A DNA stretch of 64,000 nt from CAVPCZ01 sp963702445 (GTDB lineage Bacteria > Bacteroidota > Ignavibacteria > UBA10030 > UBA6906). Below are positions 27,756 to 34,966 of the stretch, in pieces. The stretch is from assembly GCA_963702445.1 (NCBI GenBank), contig CAVPCZ010000010.1:124001-188000 (forward strand), given 5' to 3'. The notes under the pieces were generated by a model. It ran no database searches. It was not told the DNA's origin and was given only the letters and a program-made list of their open reading frames with translations. Made by a program: the position numbers and the translations under genes. Position 1 is the stretch's first letter, and each line of letters begins with the position of its first letter.

Positions 27756-29198
27756 CTACCGCGGCATCGCCTTCCGGATAATCCCGATACCCATGTCGAT
27801 CTCCTGCTTCGTCACGTTCAACGGCGGACGGAAACGGATCGCGCGTTCACCGCTCGGGAGAATAATCAGCCCGAGATCCAGGCATTTCGTCCGGATGGCG
27901 TTGCGCAGCTCCGGCGTCGCGACATCAAACGCCGCGAAGAGACCCAGTCCGCGCGGGTTGGAGACCACCGACGGGAACTCCTCCGCCAGCGATTGCAGCT
28001 CTTTCACCAGATGGTCGCCGACCGTGCGCGCATTCTCCACGAGGTTCTCTTCTTCAATGATTTCCAGATATTTCCGGGCACGGACCATATCCACCAGGTT
28101 TCCGCCCCAGGTGGAATTGAGACGGCTGGACACGGCAAAGACGTTCTCCTTTACCTCTTCAATACGGCGCCCGCAGAGGAAACCGCATACCTGCATCTTC
28201 TTCCCGAATGCAATCATGTCCGGTTCCACGAAATGCTGGTGCGCCCACATCTTCCCCGTCATGCCGATGCCGGTCTGGACTTCGTCGATGATCAACATCG
28301 CTTCGTTCTCATCCGCCAGCTGGCGCAGGGCGCGGAAGAACTCCGGCCGGAAATGGTTGTCGCCCCCTTCGCCCTGGACCGCTTCGATGATGATCGCTGC
28401 AACGTCATCCCTGTTGTTGTGAAACGCTTCCTTGATCTGGTTGATGCTGACCTCTTCGTCCCGCCCGGCGCGGGCAATGTTCTCCGGTGTGAGCGGAAAA
28501 TGGACTACGGGATTCAGCACGCGCGGCCAGGAGAACTTCGGAAAGAGATCGGTTTTTACCGGATCGGTGTTGGTCAGCGAAAGCGTGTATCCCGAGCGGC
28601 CGTGAAACGCCTGGCGGAAGTGGATCACCTGCCTGCCGCGTTCTTCACGGTAGCCGCGCGCGAAGTTCTTCCGGATCTTCCAGTCAAATGCCGCCTTGAG
28701 CGTGTTCTCGATCCCCAGCGCACCGCCTTCGATGAAGAACGCGTGCGGCAGGTAGGACGGGATGGCCACCCGGGAGAAGGTCTCGAGGAACTCCGCCTGT
28801 TCGGCGGTGTAGATATCGGAATTGGAGGGTTTGTTGACAGCGACGTACGCCAGCTTCTTCAGGAAGGCGCTCGACGTCATCTTCGGGTGATTCATGCCGA
28901 CGGGAGAGGAAGCCACAAACGTGAAGAAATCGAGGTACCGCTTTCCGTCTTTCGCATCGACGATGTACGAGCCTTTGCTCTTCCGGAGATCAACGACAAT
29001 GTCGAACCCGTCCACGAGCATGTGCTTGCGCAGGGCGGGGAGAACCAGCTGCGGCGTGAGGGGGGTCCCGGTCGTGCCGGCGGGGCGACGGGATTTGCGC
29101 GCCTGTGCTGCGACAGGATGCGCCTTCGTGCGCGCGGCTCTTTTCTTTGCGGACGGACGTGGTGTATTGCGCGCGGTTGTTCTGGTGCGTGTTGCCAT
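27756..29198 (-). CDS. lat: L-lysine 6-transaminase with a basic N-terminal extension
   Basis: PLP-dependent class III aminotransferase converting lysine and 2-oxoglutarate to alpha-aminoadipate semialdehyde and glutamate. The lysine-6-transaminase subfamily is supported by FTFVASSPVGMNHPKM, HFRQAFHGRSGYTLSLTNTDP and STWGGNLVDMVR; the PLP lysine lies in MIAFGKKMQVCGF. About 50 residues precede the fold and are Arg/Lys/Ala/Thr-rich (ATRTRTTARNTPRPSAKK...), unusual for the family. SD GGAG is nine bases before the ATG. The aldehyde dehydrogenase upstream is a likely partner for the semialdehyde product. Confidence 0.9.
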   Translation of the reverse strand: MATRTRTTARNTPRPSAKKRAARTKAHPVAAQARKSRRPAGTTGTPLTPQLVLPALRKHMLVDGFDIVVDLRKSKGSYIVDAKDGKRYLDFFTFVASSPVGMNHPKMTSSAFLKKLAYVAVNKPSNSDIYTAEQAEFLETFSRVAIPSYLPHAFFIEGGALGIENTLKAAFDWKIRKNFARGYREERGRQVIHFRQAFHGRSGYTLSLTNTDPVKTDLFPKFSWPRVLNPVVHFPLTPENIARAGRDEEVSINQIKEAFHNNRDDVAAIIIEAVQGEGGDNHFRPEFFRALRQLADENEAMLIIDEVQTGIGMTGKMWAHQHFVEPDMIAFGKKMQVCGFLCGRRIEEVKENVFAVSSRLNSTWGGNLVDMVRARKYLEIIEEENLVENARTVGDHLVKELQSLAEEFPSVVSNPRGLGLFAAFDVATPELRNAIRTKCLDLGLIILPSGERAIRFRPPLNVTKQEIDMGIGIIRKAMPR

Positions 29199-29329
29199 GA
29201 TGGAAACTCCTCAAGAATGCTTGCTATTCCCGTGAACACGAGTGGATGAATACGGGGAGGAGTCTCCGCTAGAAGAATTCCTGATGCTCGAAGAGTGAGA
29301 CGATATAGAGACGGAGGGAAATCACGGGC

Positions 29330-30823
29330 CTACTTCTCGTAATTGTCTATCTGTGCGCGCTGCAGGCCGCCGCTGTAGTCCACGTACACCGTCTTCCACT
29401 CCGAGAAGAAGTCATAGACCGTCCAGCCGCCTTCACGGTGACCGTTGCCCGTCTGCTTCACGCCCCCAAAAGGCATGTGCGCTTCGGCGCCGATCGTCGG
29501 GGCATTGATATAGGTGATGCCGGCCTCAATGTCCCTGATGGCGGTGTACGCATCATTGATATTGTTCGTGTACACCGATGAAGAAAGCCCGTAGATCGTA
29601 TCGTTCATGACACGGATGCCCTCTTCCAGCGACCGGACCTTCAGTACCGAGAGGACGGGGCCGAAGATCTCTTCCCTGGCGATGCGGTGATCCGGCTGCA
29701 CATTCGTGAACACGGTCGGTTTGTAGAACCATCCCTTCGCCAGCTCCCTGTCCGCCGGAATTTCACCGCCGGCAACGAGCTTTGCACCCTGCCCGAGGCC
29801 GATCTCCACATAGCTCTTCACCGTGTCCTGCTGACCCTTGTTGACGCACGGACCCACCTCCACGCCGTCCTTCAGCCCGTCTCCCAGCTTCAGGGCATGC
29901 ACGCGTTTCACAAGCATCTCCACGAACAGATCATGGATCTTCTCGTGGAGAATCAGCCGGCTCGTCGCGGTGCAGCGCTGGCCGGTTGTGCCGAAGGCAC
30001 CCCATAATACGCCGTCCAGCGCAAGGTCCATGTTTGCGTCCGGCATCACGAACTGCGCATTCTTGCCGCCGAGTTCAAGGGAAACACGCTTGAGCGTCGG
30101 AGCCGCGGTTTCCGTGATCTTGATGCCCACCCCGGTGGATCCGGTAAAACTCACCAGATCGACGTCCGGATGCCCCACAATGCCCATCCCGACTTCCCCT
30201 CCGCCGCCATGAACGATGTTCACCACTCCCTCCGGCACGCCGGCATCCATCAAAATCTCCACGAGTGACGTGGCGGTCGCGGGCGTATCGGAGGCCGGCT
30301 TGAACACCACGGTGTTGCCGCACAGGAGCGCCGGAAAGATCTTCCATGTCGGTATCGCCATGGGAAAATTCCATGGGGTCACAATCCCCGCCACCCCGAT
30401 CGGCACGCGCATGGCCATATTGAACTTGTTGGCAAGCTCGGACGGCACGGTGTGCCCGAACAGCCGGCGCCCCTCGCTGGAGGCATAGTACGCGGTATCG
30501 ATCCCTTCCTGGACGTCGCCCCGGGTCTCGGCGAGCACTTTGCCCATTTCGCGCGTCATCTGACGCGCGAGTTCTTCCTTGCGCGCCACCATGAGGTCGC
30601 CGACTTTGCGGAGGATGTCGCCGCGCTTCGGTGCGGGCACCAGCCGCCACTTCGCGAACGCGGCACGCGCGGCCTTCACCGCCTCTTCGACATCTTCCCT
30701 GCCGGACTTGGGGAAAAGACCGACCAGCTCGTCCCAGTTCGCGGGATTCCGGTTTTCAAAGGTCCTGCCGGATTTCGCGTCAACCCATTTGCCGTTGATG
30801 AAGTTCTGAAAGTTCTTTGCCAT
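29330..30823 (-). CDS. NAD(P)-dependent aldehyde dehydrogenase, probably alpha-aminoadipate semialdehyde dehydrogenase
   Basis: A 497-residue ALDH-superfamily enzyme. The Rossmann motif region FTGSTGVGIKI precedes the catalytic Glu in LELGGKNAQF and the nucleophile Cys in FGTTGQRCTATSR. EEIFGPVLSVL and MPFGGVKQTGNG complete the family pattern. Placement directly upstream of lysine 6-transaminase suggests it oxidises alpha-aminoadipate semialdehyde; sequence alone does not fix the substrate. The gap to lat is 131 bases. Confidence 0.88.
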   Translation of the reverse strand: MAKNFQNFINGKWVDAKSGRTFENRNPANWDELVGLFPKSGREDVEEAVKAARAAFAKWRLVPAPKRGDILRKVGDLMVARKEELARQMTREMGKVLAETRGDVQEGIDTAYYASSEGRRLFGHTVPSELANKFNMAMRVPIGVAGIVTPWNFPMAIPTWKIFPALLCGNTVVFKPASDTPATATSLVEILMDAGVPEGVVNIVHGGGGEVGMGIVGHPDVDLVSFTGSTGVGIKITETAAPTLKRVSLELGGKNAQFVMPDANMDLALDGVLWGAFGTTGQRCTATSRLILHEKIHDLFVEMLVKRVHALKLGDGLKDGVEVGPCVNKGQQDTVKSYVEIGLGQGAKLVAGGEIPADRELAKGWFYKPTVFTNVQPDHRIAREEIFGPVLSVLKVRSLEEGIRVMNDTIYGLSSSVYTNNINDAYTAIRDIEAGITYINAPTIGAEAHMPFGGVKQTGNGHREGGWTVYDFFSEWKTVYVDYSGGLQRAQIDNYEK

Positions 30824-30881
30824 GATACCTGTCCTTTGCTCGTGTGAGTACCGCCGTCACCCGGGATGCAGTGGAGGCCGG

Positions 30882-32177
30882 TCACCCCAACCCCACTCTC
30901 CTGAATATGTAGTCCACGTGCCGCGTGCTCCTGCTCAGGTCAAACAGGGCTTCCACTTCACCCCGGCCGAGTGTCGACACCACGTCGGGCGTGGCGAGCA
31001 ACAGCTCTTTGAATTCCCTCCCCGACTCCCACACCTGCATCGCTGCGCCCTGGACAATACGGTAGGCGTCCTCACGCTGCATCCCCTTCTGCGTGAGCGC
31101 AAGGAGAACCGATTGCGAAAAGATCAGGCCGTGCGTCCTGTTCAGGTTCTGGAGCATGTTCCCGGGATACACCAGCAGCCGGTCGATCACGTCCGTCATC
31201 AGGGCGAGCGTATAGTCAAGCAGGATGCAGCTGTCGGGAATGACGACACGCTCCACGGAACTGTGCGTGATGTCCCGTTCGTGCCAGAGCGCGACGTTCT
31301 CCATTGCCGCCTGGGCATTGCCCCGCAGCACGCGGGAAAGGCCGGCAATGCGCTCGCAGGTAATGGGATTCCGCTTGTGCGGCATCGCGGATGACCCCTT
31401 CTGCCCTTTTGAAAAATACTCCTCCGCCTCGAGCACCTCGGTTTTCTGGAGATGACGGATCTCGGTGGCGAATTTCTCCAGCGAACAGGAAATCAGCGCC
31501 AGCGTCGTCATGAACTCGGCGTGCCTGTCCCGCTGCAACACCTGGGTGGAAACGGGCGCGGGCATAAGACCGAGCTTTGCGCACACATACTCTTCCACCT
31601 GCGGGCTCAGATGCTCGAACGTTCCGACCGCACCGGAGATCTGCCCCACCGCGATGCGGCGCACCGCTGCCTGGAGGCGCTCGCTGTTCCGCCGTGTTTC
31701 ATCATACCAGAGAGCGAGTTTCAGCCCGAACGTCGTGGGCTCGGCATGGATGCCGTGCGTACGTCCGACCATCACCGTATTCTTGAACTCCTTCGCCCTG
31801 CGCGCGAGAACCTCCCCGAGCCGCACCAGCCCGTCGAGCAGGAGCTCTCCCGATTGCTTCATCTGGAGGGCAAGCGCGGTGTCCAGGACATCCGACGAGG
31901 TCATCCCGAGATGGATGTACCGGGCATCCGGCCCGACATGCTCGCCCACATCGGTCAGAAACGCGATCATGTCGTGCTTCACCTCGCGCTCGATCTCATC
32001 GATCCGCTGTACGCTGAACGCCGCCTTCTCCCGTATGACATGCACCGCATCCCCGGGGATCACCCCGAGCTGCGCCTGCGCTTCACAGGCAAGGATTTCG
32101 ATCTCCAGCCAGGTCCGGAACTTGTTTTCCTCGTCCCAGATTTTTCCCATGGCCGGACGTGTGTACCGGGCGATCAT
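30882..32177 (-). CDS. purB: adenylosuccinate lyase
   Basis: Cleaves SAICAR and adenylosuccinate, releasing fumarate, in purine synthesis. 431 residues of the fumarase/aspartase superfamily: HLGMTSSDVLDTALALQ (His region), GRTHGIHAEPTTFGLK, and the superfamily loop GSSAMPHKRNPITCERI carrying the catalytic Ser. Its start codon overlaps the htrA stop (ATGA). The ALDH gene begins 58 bases after its stop on the same strand. Its length and motifs match the Bacillus-type enzyme. Confidence 0.96.
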   Translation of the reverse strand: MIARYTRPAMGKIWDEENKFRTWLEIEILACEAQAQLGVIPGDAVHVIREKAAFSVQRIDEIEREVKHDMIAFLTDVGEHVGPDARYIHLGMTSSDVLDTALALQMKQSGELLLDGLVRLGEVLARRAKEFKNTVMVGRTHGIHAEPTTFGLKLALWYDETRRNSERLQAAVRRIAVGQISGAVGTFEHLSPQVEEYVCAKLGLMPAPVSTQVLQRDRHAEFMTTLALISCSLEKFATEIRHLQKTEVLEAEEYFSKGQKGSSAMPHKRNPITCERIAGLSRVLRGNAQAAMENVALWHERDITHSSVERVVIPDSCILLDYTLALMTDVIDRLLVYPGNMLQNLNRTHGLIFSQSVLLALTQKGMQREDAYRIVQGAAMQVWESGREFKELLLATPDVVSTLGRGEVEALFDLSRSTRHVDYIFRRVGLG

Positions 32178-33382
32178 GAGGGGCGTTTCTCCAGTCGAAG
32201 TTGAAGTGTCGTGGTTTTCCCGTCGCGCAGAACCTTCATGGCGACGACGTCGCCTGTCCGCGCGTCGTCCACGATCGTGACCAGCGATGCTTCGTCGTTG
32301 ATCTTCTCCCCGTTGGCTTCCAGAATGATATCGCGCACCCGGAACCCCGCGCGCTCCGCCGGACTTCCCCGCTTGACGTCGCTGACGATAACCCCTTCGA
32401 TGCGTTCGAGGCTGAAATACCGCGCGATGCGGCGGTCCACCGCCTGTATCTCCAGGCCGGTCCAGAAATCGCGCTCGATCTTTCCGTTCTTCTTCAACTG
32501 CGCGACAATCCCCTTGACTCGGTTGATGGGGATGGCAAAGCCGAGACCGATACTCCCCTGGTTGGGCGTGTAGATCACCGAATTCACGCCGATCACCTCG
32601 CCGGTGGCATTGATCAGCGGCCCGCCGCTGTTGCCGGAGTTGATCGCGGCATCCGTCTGGATCATCCCCCGGTACACACGGCCGCCCTGGGCTTCCAGCT
32701 TCATGCCGGTGTTGCTGACCACGCCGACAGTCACCGTCGGCTTGTCATTGATATCAAACAACCCGAAAGGATTCCCGAGCGCAATCACCCATTCGCCGAC
32801 GATCACATCGTCGGAATTGCCCAGCGGCAGGAAGGAGAGATTCTTGCCGTCGATTTTGAGGAGGGAAATGTCGGAAACGAGATCCGTACCCACCAGCTCC
32901 GCTTTGAACTGCTTGCCGCTGGTTATCGTCACCGTGATTTCTTTTGCATTGCCGGCCACATGATCGTTCGTGAGGATGTAGCCGTCGGAAGAAATCAGAA
33001 ACCCGGACCCGAGCCCCTGCACCTGCTGGGTGTACGTCCGGTCGCCGAAGAACTGCCTGAAGAAGGGGTCGTCTCCCCAGGGACTGAGCTGCCGGTACTG
33101 CCGCAGTTCGATCACGTTGATGCCGACAACCGCGGGGCTTGCCGCAGAGACCGCACGCGTGATCGCGTTGCGCCGGCCGCCCGTGAGCACATCGTTGATC
33201 GAATCGCGGAGCGCGGCGGGGACGACTTCCGCCCGGACTCCCGCCGCAGCGGATTCCGCCGGAGCCGACGCCCCCGGAGCCACGGAAATGCCTGCCGATT
33301 GTCCGAGGCCGTATCCGATCAACCCGCCCCCGAAAAACGGTATGAGCAGGACCAGCGCCGTCAACAGCAGATTCCTTTTCAT
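32174..33382 (-). CDS. DegP/HtrA-type periplasmic serine protease, single PDZ domain
   Basis: 402 residues. The N-terminus (residues 5-27) is an anchor or signal segment, followed by an Ala/Pro-rich linker. The trypsin-like domain has the triad: His in LTNDHVA, Asp in SDISLLKI, Ser in NSGNSGGPLIN. One C-terminal PDZ domain (about 305-395: EGVIVSDVKRGSPAERAG, ILEANGEKIND) gives a DegS-like plan rather than two-PDZ DegP. It lies 10 bases after plsY and overlaps purB by 4 bases. Envelope protein quality control is the expected role. Confidence 0.93.
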   Translation of the reverse strand: MKRNLLLTALVLLIPFFGGGLIGYGLGQSAGISVAPGASAPAESAAAGVRAEVVPAALRDSINDVLTGGRRNAITRAVSAASPAVVGINVIELRQYRQLSPWGDDPFFRQFFGDRTYTQQVQGLGSGFLISSDGYILTNDHVAGNAKEITVTITSGKQFKAELVGTDLVSDISLLKIDGKNLSFLPLGNSDDVIVGEWVIALGNPFGLFDINDKPTVTVGVVSNTGMKLEAQGGRVYRGMIQTDAAINSGNSGGPLINATGEVIGVNSVIYTPNQGSIGLGFAIPINRVKGIVAQLKKNGKIERDFWTGLEIQAVDRRIARYFSLERIEGVIVSDVKRGSPAERAGFRVRDIILEANGEKINDEASLVTIVDDARTGDVVAMKVLRDGKTTTLQLRLEKRPS

Positions 33383-33392
33383 GGGGAAGCCC

Positions 33393-34007
33393 TCATTTCC
33401 TGAGACCCTCTACATACTCCCGTACCGGTTTGAACAGACGAAGAAGAATCGTGACCATCAGAAGAACCGCGTATACCCGCGCCGACCCCGGAGACACGCC
33501 CGGAAGAAGTGCCGTGATCCAGCCCCCCGGGATGGTCAGAACAAACAGGATCGTCAGGATCGAGCTGACCGCACTTGCGACATTCTCTTCCCGCGTCAGC
33601 AGGTACCCCGCCCCCCAGAGCGTCATCCAGAACGGAACAAGCGGCCAGCAGACAAGCAATGAAGCCCCCGCAGCCGGGGCAAGGCCCCGCCCGCCATGAA
33701 ACCCCAGCCAGACCGGAAAGTTGTGCCCGACCACAGCGGCAACCGCTGCCGTGGCGGCGATGGAGAAACCCGCCCCGGGTAACAGGGAGGCAACCCATAC
33801 GGCGAGCGCCCCTTTCGCCAGATCCAGACAGAGGACCATCAGGGCGACACCCTTTGAACCGGTCACCTCGAAACTGTTGAGTGTTCCGACGTTCCCGCTG
33901 CCGGCAGTGCGAATGTCAATGCGCGACTTCCAGTGAACGGCAAGGTAGGCGCACGGAATGGAGCCGGCTGCATACCCCACGACGAAGCTCAAAAGATGCC
34001 ATTCCAC
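33393..34007 (-). CDS. plsY: acyl-phosphate glycerol-3-phosphate acyltransferase
   Basis: Membrane enzyme acylating glycerol-3-phosphate from acyl phosphate, the first step of phospholipid synthesis. 204 residues with several membrane helices and the three PlsY motifs: GSIPCAYL, the glycine-rich GSGNVGTLNSF loop, and HNFPVWLGFHGGRGLA. It starts the minus-strand plsY-htrA-purB run from a TTGACT-17-TACCTT promoter. Confidence 0.94.
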   Translation of the reverse strand: MEWHLLSFVVGYAAGSIPCAYLAVHWKSRIDIRTAGSGNVGTLNSFEVTGSKGVALMVLCLDLAKGALAVWVASLLPGAGFSIAATAAVAAVVGHNFPVWLGFHGGRGLAPAAGASLLVCWPLVPFWMTLWGAGYLLTREENVASAVSSILTILFVLTIPGGWITALLPGVSPGSARVYAVLLMVTILLRLFKPVREYVEGLRK

Positions 34008-34042
34008 GCGATCTCACCACTTTTTAGGGCAGCGTATCCTCA

Positions 34043-34071
34043 AAGGTACAAAAATCGTGCTGGAGAGTCAA
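34043..34071 (-). promoter_or_regulatory. promoter of plsY-htrA-purB
   Basis: Minus strand: TTGACT (34071-34066), a 17-base spacer, TACCTT (34048-34043), about 35 bases before the plsY ATG and back-to-back with the larB promoter. Confidence 0.6.
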
Positions 34072-34083
34072 ACCGTTGATTTC

Positions 34084-34112
34084 TTGCATCTACGAGGGGA
34101 AACGAGTATATT
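34084..34112 (+). promoter_or_regulatory. promoter of larB, nearly leaderless
   Basis: TTGCAT (34084-34089), a 17-base spacer, TATATT (34107-34112). The larB ATG is at 34121, so the leader would be about two bases. Confidence 0.6.
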
Positions 34113-34120
34113 TTTGCGTC

Positions 34121-34888
34121 ATGCCCGACCGTAAGCTCCAGCTCATCCTCACCCGCTACAGGCAGGGAAAACTCACCGACGACGACCTCCTCCGCCGGCT
34201 TTCAGCGCAGATGTTTGAGTCTCTGGGATTTGCCACGGTGGATCATCACCGTGAAGTGCGTCAGGGGTTCCCGGAAGTGATCCTGTGCGAGGGGAAAACC
34301 ACGACACAGGTGGCGGAAATCTCCCGTTCCATCGTTCACCACGGGTCGGTCCTGCTGGGAACGCGCGCAAGCACCGCACAGTTCGCCGCGGTGCGCAGGA
34401 GGGTGCGGGACGCCCGCTACAACCCTGTCGCACGCACCATCACGGCGAACACGCATCTGGTCCGGATGCGGGGCCGCGGCACCATTCTTGTCGTCACCGC
34501 CGGCACGTCGGACATTCCGGTGGCCGAAGAGGCGGTGGAAACCGCCGCCGTCATGGGTAACAGCGTTGACCGGCTTTTCGACGTCGGCGTGGCGGGGATC
34601 CACCGGATTCTGATGCAGAGCGACAAACTGCGGCAGGCATCCGTCATCATCGTGGTCGCCGGCATGGAAGGCGCTCTCGCAAGCGTGGTGGGCGGCCTGG
34701 TGGATACTCCGGTGATCGCCGTACCGACGTCCATCGGGTATGGCGCCAGTTTCCACGGCGTGTCGGCCCTGCTCGGGATGCTCAACTCGTGCGCGGCGGG
34801 CGTGACCGTCGTGAACATCGACAACGGGTTCGGCGCGGGTTACGCCGCGGCATTGATGAATCGAACCCCGAAGGCGAAGAACCATTGA
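34121..34888 (+). CDS. larB: LarB: pyridinium-3,5-biscarboxylic acid mononucleotide synthase (nickel-pincer cofactor)
   Basis: Carboxylates and hydrolyses nicotinic acid adenine dinucleotide, the first step of the nickel-pincer nucleotide cofactor of lactate racemase and related epimerases. 255 residues with a C-terminal PurE/AIR-carboxylase-like domain (VVTAGTSDIPVAEEAVETA, VVAGMEGALASVVGGL, VPTSIGYGASFHGVSALLGM). I start at MPDRKLQLILTRY (34121) rather than 34076, where the frame opens, because the promoter lies between. No larC or larE is nearby, so its partners must be elsewhere or the gene has a separate role. Confidence 0.9.
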   Translation: MPDRKLQLILTRYRQGKLTDDDLLRRLSAQMFESLGFATVDHHREVRQGFPEVILCEGKTTTQVAEISRSIVHHGSVLLGTRASTAQFAAVRRRVRDARYNPVARTITANTHLVRMRGRGTILVVTAGTSDIPVAEEAVETAAVMGNSVDRLFDVGVAGIHRILMQSDKLRQASVIIVVAGMEGALASVVGGLVDTPVIAVPTSIGYGASFHGVSALLGMLNSCAAGVTVVNIDNGFGAGYAAALMNRTPKAKNH

Positions 34889-34913
34889 ATTCGAAGCGGC
34901 CAATGTCTATATT
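34885..34913 (+). promoter_or_regulatory. promoter of the nucleotidyltransferase-to-rlmB operon
   Basis: TTGAAT (34885-34890), a 17-base spacer, TATATT (34908-34913), starting within the larB stop region, with a leader of about 47 bases. Confidence 0.6.
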
Positions 34914-34966
34914 AGAAGAGTATCCTGCGGCATCCTTCCACTCTCTCATTTCTCGATGATCCGCTT

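Noticed and set aside
27639..29249. 536-codon plus-strand ORF opposite lysine 6-transaminase
   Set aside because: Antisense shadow of a well-conserved PLP enzyme.
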